From assembly GCA_043820985.1 (NCBI GenBank), contig JBDRDH010000180.1, positions 29,651 through 93,650 of the forward strand: a DNA stretch of 64,000 bases, written 5' to 3'. Below the pieces are notes generated by a model. It was not told the origin of the DNA. It did not search any database and saw only the letters and a list, made by a program, of their open reading frames with translations. A program made the position numbers and the translations under genes. Source of the stretch: JAAYXS01 sp043820985. Its GTDB lineage: Bacteria; Planctomycetota; Phycisphaerae; UBA1845; Fen-1342. Below are positions 35,584 to 43,137 of this stretch, piece after piece (within the stretch, counting starts at the first letter, position 1; every line of letters starts with the position of its first letter).

Positions 35584-35730
35584 TATTTGGACGAGTTAGC
35601 CGGCCTGAGGGTCGACATGGAATGGGTCACTGCCGCCCTGCTGGACGAAGGCGTCAAGCTGTTCGCCGATTCATTCGACAAGCTGATGGCCGATATCGAA
35701 ACCAAACGCGCTAAGCTGCAAGTATCCTAA
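35584..35730 (+). pseudogene. 3' remnant of a transaldolase gene
   Basis: After the transposon end an open frame of about 48 codons reads LDELAGLRVDMEWVTAALLDEGVK..., LFADSFDKLMADIETKRAKLQVS and stops at 35730. The Leu-Asp-Glu-Gly-Val-Lys-x-Phe-Ala-x-x-Phe-Asp-Lys-Leu pattern is that of transaldolase C-termini as I know them. Nothing upstream of the transposon matches the rest of transaldolase, so the element or an associated deletion removed it. Confidence 0.55.
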
Positions 35731-35758
35731 TAGCCAGGGCAATCATCCGATCCGCGCG

Positions 35759-36709
35759 CTACATTTGTTTGGCGTCCTTCGCGCTCTTGGCGTCTTGGCG
35801 GTTACCTGGTGAGCTGTCAGGACGCTGGGAGAGGAAGCCGACGCTGGAGGCGAAGCAGCGTTCGCGGAGTTGTTCGTGGGCGTCCGCGTCGCGTTGGTCC
35901 TCGGCGCGCAGGTCGTCGAGGTTGGCGTTGCAGCGGTCACAGCCGGCCTGGTTGGCGTGAAAGTCGATGTAAAAGTTCCAGTCCTCGTCGAGCACGCCCA
36001 GCAGGTAACGACCCAGCGTCGAACGCTTCAGGCAGGAGATGCCCTCCTCGCGCCAGATGTGTGCGACGGTGCTATCCTGGGCCAGATCGGCCTCCTGCCA
36101 TTCATGACCGGCGTCCGCCGCCTGGGTCAGCTTGCGCCACTGCTCCAGCACGCGGAACTTGACGCCCGCGACGGCGGTCTCGCTCAGGTCGAGATCCTCG
36201 GCGACTTCCTTGTTCCGCAAGCCGAGCACGATCAGCATCTCGACCACGATCAAATCCTGGAATCGCCGCTGATCACAGCAGCGCTCCACCCATTGGCGCA
36301 AACAGTCGACCAGCGCCCGCCGTTGCGCGGCGAGATCCTCTTTCCCGGCGACGTAGCGGCTGGGCGTCTGGGCATCCAGCCAGGCCTCGGGCGTCTCGTC
36401 CAACTCCAACTGGTCCAGGCTTTTGCGCTGGCCCTTGCTGTGTTTGCGAAAGTAGTCGTGCAGCTTGTTGCGCAGGATGGCGAACAGGTAGGTTTCGAGC
36501 GAACGGCTGGAATCGTAGCTCGGCAGACTGCGCATCAGACCCAAAAAGGTTTCCTGGACGAGATCCTCGGCGTCGCCGCGCTGCGCCAGCATGCGGCGGG
36601 CGAAGCTCACCAGGCGGCCCTGGTAGCGCTCGATGACCTCGCGCCAGGCCTGCTGGTCGCCGGCTTGCACGGCTTCGATCAGATAAGCATCAGCTTCGCT
36701 GGCGGCCAT
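35759..36709 (-). CDS. ECF-type sigma factor with C-terminal Cys/His extension
   Basis: A 316-residue sigma factor. Region 2 is seen in ERYQGRLVSFARRMLAQRGDAEDLVQETFL and ETYLFAILRNKLHDYFRK, and region 4 in LRNKEVAEDLDLSETAVAGVKFRV. A C-terminal extension STLGRYLLGVLDEDWNFYIDFH...AGCDRCNANL resembles planctomycete ECF proteins with a built-in zinc-finger-like anti-sigma domain. The last ~14 residues (NRQDAKSAKDAKQM) are encoded by a dispersed-type repeat and were probably added by readthrough. It likely controls a stress or surface regulon; neighbouring Ser/Thr kinases are possible partners. Confidence 0.83.
   Translation of the reverse strand: MAASEADAYLIEAVQAGDQQAWREVIERYQGRLVSFARRMLAQRGDAEDLVQETFLGLMRSLPSYDSSRSLETYLFAILRNKLHDYFRKHSKGQRKSLDQLELDETPEAWLDAQTPSRYVAGKEDLAAQRRALVDCLRQWVERCCDQRRFQDLIVVEMLIVLGLRNKEVAEDLDLSETAVAGVKFRVLEQWRKLTQAADAGHEWQEADLAQDSTVAHIWREEGISCLKRSTLGRYLLGVLDEDWNFYIDFHANQAGCDRCNANLDDLRAEDQRDADAHEQLRERCFASSVGFLSQRPDSSPGNRQDAKSAKDAKQM
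35765..35808 (-). repeat. Dispersed GCCAAGACGCCAAG-type repeat at sigma factor 3' end
   Basis: The plus strand reads TTTGGCGTCCTTCGCGCTCT and then TGGCGTCTTGGCGGTTACC. This reiterated GGCGTC/TTGGCG unit is a repeat that I recall seeing scattered in many environmental bacterial genomes. Here it supplies the C-terminal codons of the sigma factor gene. Confidence 0.45.
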
Positions 36710-36876
36710 GAGAGCATCCCGCAGTAGGGACTATCGGGGCACCGGTCGGGTCGAACAATGATAACAAACGCCGGTGAGTTTCCGCGTCATCGGCGGAATT
36801 CACCCGGTCGCCCTTCAATCCTGGCAAGATAACTCGGAGTTGCCCGCCCGCCAACCAGCCGGGATGTATTACATTG

Positions 36877-37800
36877 TCAGGTGTGCCGCCCGCAGGCCCG
36901 GCGCGTGCTGAGCTTCAAGACCACGTAAGCCAGACCCAACACACCCAGGGCCATGACGGCGGAGCCCAGCCAGGTCTGGCGGGAACGCGTCTCATGGTAA
37001 GTCACACGAGCGGAAGGGAGTGCCGCGAGAATGTACCGGCGTGGGACGGTGATATGCAGCACGTAACTGTCAGCCGGACCGCTATCGACCACGTCGTCAG
37101 CGGGCGGGTGCCGCTCAATCCTGACGGTGTCGGGGCTGGCTTTACTGATTGAGGTAGCACACAGTTCCCTGGCGAGGGCCTCGTACTGAGAGGGATACAT
37201 CAATAGCTGCAGTTTTTTAGTCAGCTCTCGGTGTTCAAGCGGAGAGCGCTTGGCCAGGTCCCTCAGGTAGAGTGCCATCTGATCGGTGGCGTGTGCCAGG
37301 GCCAGGGAGCGCAGGCCTTGCTCATATTCAGCAGGCGCGTCGTCTTCCCACGCGGGCAACGGTGTCTGGGCGGAGCCCCAGGTGGTTACCGTGACCGGCA
37401 ATACCAGTTGTTCACCCTGCCATATCGGTTGCGGATTGGGTTCGATTTGCCAGCTATTTTCTTTCCATAGAGGCTGGCCGAGCTTCAAAGTGTATCCCGC
37501 CAGCGACTCGGGCAACACGTCTGGATCAAGAGCCGACGCGAGTGCGTTGACGTTGACTTCCGATCCGGAGATCTCCACGCGCGTGGAACCGGATTGCACA
37601 CTCAGGTTGGGGCTGGACAGAGGGGACGGTATCGGTTGAATTAGTTTCAAACTCAGAACAATCAGCAGCAAGCACAGGCAGAAGAAGCCGATCATTGGTT
37701 TGCGGATCAGTAATACCAGCACCGCAATACCTAACAGCAATAACAATACCAGGGCAATTACCCCGAATGACACACCCGAGAAGACAGGAGCTGGACCCAT
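36877..37800 (-). CDS. Membrane protein of unknown function next to a Ser/Thr kinase
   Basis: A 307-residue protein that I do not recognise. Two N-terminal hydrophobic helices (VIALVLLLLLGIAVLVLLI and MIGFFCLCLLLIVLSLKLI) are followed by a ~200-residue extracytoplasmic domain (WGSAQTPLPAWEDDAPAEYEQG, RSPLEHRELTKKLQLLM) and a C-terminal helix (LGSAVMALGVLGLAYVVLKL). It is encoded 20 bases after the large Ser/Thr kinase gene on the same strand, so the two are probably co-transcribed. Only weak ribosome-binding signal precedes the ATG. Confidence 0.65.
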   Translation of the reverse strand: MGPAPVFSGVSFGVIALVLLLLLGIAVLVLLIRKPMIGFFCLCLLLIVLSLKLIQPIPSPLSSPNLSVQSGSTRVEISGSEVNVNALASALDPDVLPESLAGYTLKLGQPLWKENSWQIEPNPQPIWQGEQLVLPVTVTTWGSAQTPLPAWEDDAPAEYEQGLRSLALAHATDQMALYLRDLAKRSPLEHRELTKKLQLLMYPSQYEALARELCATSISKASPDTVRIERHPPADDVVDSGPADSYVLHITVPRRYILAALPSARVTYHETRSRQTWLGSAVMALGVLGLAYVVLKLSTRRACGRHT

Positions 37801-37820
37801 GGTCGTCTCGCTTACTCCAG

Positions 37821-40577
37821 TTAAACCACGACAGTTTCAGATGCTCGCCGTCGGGGCCAGGTCATCAGAACAAACGCGACCATCAACGGTATGGCTACCG
37901 ATATCAACGGCCAGGCGTGTTGATCCCAGTCCACATCTGACCAGTCATTGTTGGTGAACAGCGCGTAGCATGCCTCCGGACACACAACAAGTACCATGAC
38001 GACCGCCCATAGTATCAATGCACAGCCCAGGCAACCGCGTAACAGATGTAGGCCACCTTCGCGCCGCCGGGCCAGTATCAATAACAGGCTGCCAAAGGTT
38101 GTAATACCCAACAGCAGGGCCCCCGGAATTCCGCTATCAACAATATCCTTAACGCCGGGTTCCTTGAGGTAAACGTCGCTCTCATCGAACATCGAATCGA
38201 CTTTAGCTTGCAGGGCATCATGTCCGACGGCTAGCGCCAGCCCGAGTACCAGCAGCAGCTTGCCCAGGAAGGAGACGCCGGCATTCACCGTGCGCCCGAC
38301 GAACGAGGGCGCCGCCGCGTCGATCACAATCGGGGTTTCAGCTTGTTCCGCGGATTGCTCGGCGAACTCTCCAGGGATTTGGGATGATTGCGACGCTGCT
38401 TTCTTGCCAGGAATCCCGAGACAAACCAGGGTTACCACACTTCCAGCGATGAGCCCGAAGAGTGTTCCGGCGAATTCATCACCCCTCGGTGACTGAAACG
38501 CCAGGATCGAGATCATCCCCGCCGCCAGGCACAATCCACACGAGATAAACAGTGGGCGTAGCGTGCCGCGCCAGACTGGCTCCTTGTAGCGTTTGAGGGT
38601 CTTACTCAGCATGAAAGGCATGCAAGCCACCCCGGCTAGTGTCGCAAACAGCAAGCCGGAGGAGTCGTCAGCGACGTGATGATCGAGCACTAGGACGAAA
38701 AACGCCGTCAGGCTGCCAATCACTGCCAGTGTAGTCAGTACGCCAAAGAAGATTCTGAAGAACTTTGAGCGCGGTACGGCGGAACTTCTCCAGGTCGAGT
38801 CACTGGCGCGGTACACGCCAGCGGGTGGTTCCGGAATGCCGGCCGATTCTTGTGGCGAGGCTTCCGCGGCATAAGCGGGGCTACCTTGTTCGGTAACCGG
38901 CGACGGATCGCTTACTAGCCCGCGCGCATGCCAGCGACCAGCGCGCCGATGCCCCCGGCCCACCGCGTATGTTGGCCACAAAGCCGCTCCGGCTTGTGTC
39001 AGCAGAGCCAAGGCGCCGCAGGCGGCAGCCGACATGAAGAGGTAGTGTCCACCACCAGCGACAGCGGCCACAATTAATCCCACGATGGCAGGCCAAAAGG
39101 CCAGCTTACCACGAATCGTCCCCACCCGGCCGGTGTTGATCAAGTGAGTCCAATCACAGAACAACATCGCAGCCAACATGGCCAGCAGTACATGTGTCGC
39201 CGGCTTGGCTACTTCCGCGGCCATGGCAAAAGCCGGAATCATTAACAGCGCCGATACACCTACATACGCCAGCCGGTCCCACATGGGGCTACGGGCCGGG
39301 GTCCGTTGGAGAAACTTCAGGTACGTCAGCAGGGAGCCAAAAGTACCGGCGGCCAGACCGAATCCCAGGGCCGTGGCGAGCTCGCCCGAGAAGCGCCCCC
39401 CAAACAGCACTCCCAGTCCGATGGAGACCGCTACCATGACAGCTAGCAGCACGAAGATCTGACCTTTGCGGCCGTGAGGTCGTCCACCTGGCGGCGCGCC
39501 TGTTGTGGGCGCCGGGGCAGTATACCGAGGCTGATGAGTCCACTGCCCGCCGAGCCGGGACACTTTCTTCTCAAACTTCCGCGAGAGCTTCTCGGCCTTT
39601 TTTTGCAGTTTTTCTGACAATCGATCAGCCACGCCGGGGATCGACAACGGGGCGCGCACGTCCAGCGGCGGGGGCGGCGGTACTGGAATCGGCGGGGTGG
39701 TAACCGTGCGTTCGACGTTTTCAGGCACAATCTGTCGCGGAATCCTGGAGAGGGAAGTCGGATCGAAGGAGGCGACGCTGGCGCTAAAATCAGCATTCTG
39801 GCGCAGAGCCGCCACCATCTCGCTGGCATCCGCATACCGCTGCTTGGGATCCTTGGCGAGGGCCTTGGCGATTACGCCGGCGAACGGTTCGGGAATGCCG
39901 GTGATATCGGGCGAGTCACTGAGATGACGCATCAGGATCTCACCCATACTCGCGCCAGTGAAGGGCAGGCGCCCGGTCAGCAATTCATAGAGAATCACGC
40001 CCAGGGCGTAGATATCGATCGCCTTGGTATAGCTGCCGGAGCCGATCTCGGGAGCCATGTAATGTACGGTACCAACACTGACCGTCTGGCCACTGTGCTT
40101 ACTGACCGAGATATGCTTGCTGAGGCCGTAATCGCCAATCTTCACATAGCCGTCATCATAAAAGATATTGGCCGGCTTGAGATCGCGGTGCACGATACCC
40201 CGGTCGTGCAGATACGCGAGGCCCTGGGCCACGCCATCGACAAAGAAAGCGGCCTTCTGCGGCCCGAGGCCGCCAGGCTCGGCTACCAGTAGGTCGCGCA
40301 ATGACGGGCCGCCGACGTATTCCATGATGACGAACGGATCACCCTGGGGATTGTCGCGCACATCATAAATCGTGATCAGGTGTGGGCTCTTCAGGTTCAT
40401 GACGTGGGCAATGCCGCGCAGCTCGACTTCGGGATTATCGCGCAGGTACTTGAGCGCTACCTGCTTGCCCGAGTCAGCCAGGGCAAAATAAACCTCGCCA
40501 AAACCACCGCGGCCCACGGCCCGTTGCACCGTGAGACCCTCCAGTGGGCGGTCTCCGTGTTTATATGTGTATGGCAC
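37821..40577 (-). CDS. Ser/Thr protein kinase with large polytopic membrane domain
   Basis: An N-terminal Hanks-type kinase is followed by a long membrane part in a 918-residue protein. Kinase motifs are GRGGFGEVY (residues ~22-30), VALK (K43), HRDLKPAN (~130), GDYG in place of DFG (D149) and MAPE (~174). A Pro/Lys-rich linker (RLSEKLQKKAEKLSRKFEKKVSRL) leads to at least ten predicted membrane helices from about residue 370. The GTG at 40577 is chosen because GGAGGT lies 6 bases upstream; the longer frame to 40628 lacks this. The arrangement suggests a sensor kinase whose signal is read in or near the membrane. Confidence 0.85.
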   Translation of the reverse strand: MPYTYKHGDRPLEGLTVQRAVGRGGFGEVYFALADSGKQVALKYLRDNPEVELRGIAHVMNLKSPHLITIYDVRDNPQGDPFVIMEYVGGPSLRDLLVAEPGGLGPQKAAFFVDGVAQGLAYLHDRGIVHRDLKPANIFYDDGYVKIGDYGLSKHISVSKHSGQTVSVGTVHYMAPEIGSGSYTKAIDIYALGVILYELLTGRLPFTGASMGEILMRHLSDSPDITGIPEPFAGVIAKALAKDPKQRYADASEMVAALRQNADFSASVASFDPTSLSRIPRQIVPENVERTVTTPPIPVPPPPPLDVRAPLSIPGVADRLSEKLQKKAEKLSRKFEKKVSRLGGQWTHQPRYTAPAPTTGAPPGGRPHGRKGQIFVLLAVMVAVSIGLGVLFGGRFSGELATALGFGLAAGTFGSLLTYLKFLQRTPARSPMWDRLAYVGVSALLMIPAFAMAAEVAKPATHVLLAMLAAMLFCDWTHLINTGRVGTIRGKLAFWPAIVGLIVAAVAGGGHYLFMSAAACGALALLTQAGAALWPTYAVGRGHRRAGRWHARGLVSDPSPVTEQGSPAYAAEASPQESAGIPEPPAGVYRASDSTWRSSAVPRSKFFRIFFGVLTTLAVIGSLTAFFVLVLDHHVADDSSGLLFATLAGVACMPFMLSKTLKRYKEPVWRGTLRPLFISCGLCLAAGMISILAFQSPRGDEFAGTLFGLIAGSVVTLVCLGIPGKKAASQSSQIPGEFAEQSAEQAETPIVIDAAAPSFVGRTVNAGVSFLGKLLLVLGLALAVGHDALQAKVDSMFDESDVYLKEPGVKDIVDSGIPGALLLGITTFGSLLLILARRREGGLHLLRGCLGCALILWAVVMVLVVCPEACYALFTNNDWSDVDWDQHAWPLISVAIPLMVAFVLMTWPRRRASETVVV

Positions 40578-40718
40578 AACCGCACCTCCGCAGTTCGCCA
40601 GCCGGCCGTGGCCGGCTGTGTGTTGCATTCTCAGCTACCGGTCAACTTTCGCACTTGATCTGTCGCCGGTTCGATCTTCGCGCACCATCGTAAATACTCG
40701 CTGGCTCGGCCGCTTCAT

Positions 40719-42305
40719 TCAGGTTTGATGGCCGAGATTGCCACCAGTGTATATCTTCACCGTCACCCGTTGATCTCCGAAATCGAGAGTCTGGTCTGGG
40801 GTCAGTGGTTTGGGATCGCCGAGCTGTCCACCAGCTCCGGTCGCCGTACGCCCATATAGTTGACCATCACGGTCGAACACCACTACCTGGGATTCGCCTT
40901 CCTTGGTTCGCAGGTGACAACTGGGTTGTGGCCCGATCAGGCATGTTTCCCGAAAGAGTACGACGCTACTCACGTCCTGTGCCAGACGACAACGGTGCGA
41001 AAGTTCGAGCACCGCCGAAGTACTCCTGACACTGGGCTTGCGAAAAACAAATTTGGCCTTCGGCCCGAGTACCACCCGATCGCCGTCGCGCAGCAGAGTA
41101 CGCTTAACCGTGCGATTATTGACTCGGACCGGGCCATACGCCGTGAGGAAGTAGTCTTCGCCGGCGCGCAGGATGTCCGCGTGATGCGCCTGAATGTCCG
41201 CGGGCAGCGCGATATCCACATGTTGACTGCTGCTGGCACGACCGATGTAGACGCAATCCTGAGATAACACCAGGCTGCTGCCGGAGCCATCCACCAGCAT
41301 CAGCAAGCCATTGGGTATCAGGCTGGTGGCCGGGCCGGCCAGTGGCGTCGTCGGTTGTCGGGGGGCCGGCTGAGTGAGCTTAATCGCGGTGGCCGGGCCG
41401 GCCATCGAGGTATACAAGCCCAGAGGCGATGCCTGCAAGCTCTCTTGGGACGCCGCGATTTTGCTCAACACGCCGAGTCCTTCTTTCACCCAGCGGACGT
41501 CAGCGCGTGTCTGTTGTAACCGTAGCAGTGTCTGCCGCAGAGCGGGGTACTCGCGGTCACGTAGCTGGGCAATGCCACGCGCGCACAGGTCCGCCATCTG
41601 TTCATATTCCTCGCAGACCGGATCGGCGGCGCGCATGGCGGCCATGGCGGTGCACGCCCCGACAAAACGATCCAGGCGCCCCTCTGTAAACCATTCGTCA
41701 AGCGTATTGTGCAAGGCCGGCGCCAGCCGCGTGGCCATTTCATCCGCCGACTGACTACGACCGTGTCGCTCGCGGGCTTCCCGCCAGAACCGCAACGCCG
41801 TCAGGACGTCGCCACGATTGAGAGCCTCGTCAGCCTGGGTGAGTAGCTGCGCGCTGCGCTGCAAGCGAATATCGAGATCCTCGCGGAGCTCATCACGCCG
41901 CTGCGTATCATCGATGTTGTCTAGCGCCAGGCGCCCGGTTTCGAGCCGACCGGCGTCAATATCCTCGGCGGCGCGCTTATATGCTTGGCGCTCATCGGTT
42001 TCACGGTGCTGCTTCTCCCGCATCTGGCCTACTACCCGCTGGCGCAGTGTTTCGAAATCTGGTCCGGTGTGACCGATCGCGGCCAGCTTGTCCAGGTCAG
42101 CCAGCGCATCCACATGCCGTCCGGCTTGCAGATGTAGCCGGGCGCGCGCCTGCAAGGGCTTAACCAGAGCCTCACACAGTTTTCGTCCCCGACGATGTGT
42201 GCGCACATCAGCCTGGATGGCAACGCCGTAGGCTTCCTCGACGCGACCGTTCTCAAGAGCTTTTTCAGCAGCACGAATTCTCACGTAAAGCCAGTGGCCT
42301 AACAT
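40719..42305 (-). CDS. Helical-repeat protein with FHA domain
   Basis: A ~528-residue protein. The first 300 residues are helical repeats (HLQAGRHVDALADLDKLAAIG, LLTQADEALNRGDVLTALRFWREA), TPR-like in character. A forkhead-associated domain follows (CVYIGRASSSQHVDIALPADIQAHHADI, LRDGDRVVLGPKAKFVF), and a second FHA-like half may lie at CLIGPQPSCHLRTKE. FHA domains bind phosphothreonine, which fits the kinase encoded next in the same direction. The ATG at 42305 has GAGGT 5 bases upstream; a GTG at 42332 is the alternative. Confidence 0.78.
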   Translation of the reverse strand: MLGHWLYVRIRAAEKALENGRVEEAYGVAIQADVRTHRRGRKLCEALVKPLQARARLHLQAGRHVDALADLDKLAAIGHTGPDFETLRQRVVGQMREKQHRETDERQAYKRAAEDIDAGRLETGRLALDNIDDTQRRDELREDLDIRLQRSAQLLTQADEALNRGDVLTALRFWREARERHGRSQSADEMATRLAPALHNTLDEWFTEGRLDRFVGACTAMAAMRAADPVCEEYEQMADLCARGIAQLRDREYPALRQTLLRLQQTRADVRWVKEGLGVLSKIAASQESLQASPLGLYTSMAGPATAIKLTQPAPRQPTTPLAGPATSLIPNGLLMLVDGSGSSLVLSQDCVYIGRASSSQHVDIALPADIQAHHADILRAGEDYFLTAYGPVRVNNRTVKRTLLRDGDRVVLGPKAKFVFRKPSVRSTSAVLELSHRCRLAQDVSSVVLFRETCLIGPQPSCHLRTKEGESQVVVFDRDGQLYGRTATGAGGQLGDPKPLTPDQTLDFGDQRVTVKIYTGGNLGHQT

Positions 42306-42721
42306 CGTTGACCTCGGGAGTTCGACGCTCACCAGTAGCGAGCCAGTCCTCGTATCCCTGACCAGGTATCTTCACGCGCTCGGCAAACGAGCCGGCAAGG
42401 GTTCAGCCCGGCGCCATGGTATTCCGATGGGAATGCTCATTATTCACGTTTCCGGATTCGCTGGGCCAGTCCCAATTACACAACCGAAGCCCATAATCCT
42501 GGATACTCCCGGATTACGCCGCGGTTATCAATCATATCTCCTGTGGGAATAGAGAGATACACACCTCACATCTGGTTGGTTATTGACAAGCAAGATTTGC
42601 GCTGCAGCCCAAAGTCAGGCACAAATTACTTAGGGTCCTTGCGCCAATGGCCGATGGCGCTGGAGACGGATTGTTCTTGACCGATTTTGGGCGGAGTCTT
42701 GGAAGAAGCCGAGGTGCTCAG
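42306..42721. other. Non-coding stretch upstream of the FHA gene
   Basis: About 400 bases with no convincing gene. It must contain the promoter of the minus-strand FHA-kinase operon. A small hairpin GCTCG-GCAAA-CGAGC is present near 42377-42391, without a T-run. Nothing else stands out. Confidence 0.3.
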
Positions 42722-42930
42722 ATGTGGCCTTCATGGCTTTGGGAACTCCTGAGAACCCTGGCACAGATTTACGACTATGTGTGTCTGGGTTCCGAGATGG
42801 CGCCGTGACACGGGCGCTGCTCGATCCGATCTTTACGCCCCGGGAACGCCGGTGGGGCATCTACATGGCAACCGCCATGTGGCTGTCAAGCGTTACCCTA
42901 CTGGTCCTGCTAACCGTGTGGTCAGCTTAG
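42722..42930 (+). CDS. Possible small membrane protein, apparently frameshifted
   Basis: An ATG at 42722 with GAGGT 6 bases upstream starts MWPSWLWELLRTLAQIYDYV and reaches TGA after 28 codons. A second frame continues with VTRALLDPIFTPRERRWGIYM and a membrane helix MWLSSVTLLVLLTVWSA to TAG at 42928-42930. Together they would form one small protein if a frameshift near 42800 is assumed; separately each is weak. I do not recognise a family. Confidence 0.3.
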
Positions 42931-43137
42931 CCACACGAACTGGTCTGAGAACGAGTTTGTCACGGGTCCGGTGAGTTTCGATCGGGGCCCATCGGACTTG
43001 GTGGTCCAAACCACGTCGCGTCACACGGGTCGTGTTGGTCACCGCCAACCGAACGAGTGTGCGTAGTGGTTGTTCCCTGGCTGGACCACCCCCGGACAAG
43101 CTATTACTTGCCGTTCGAGTTGCCGTCGGCACGGCGT

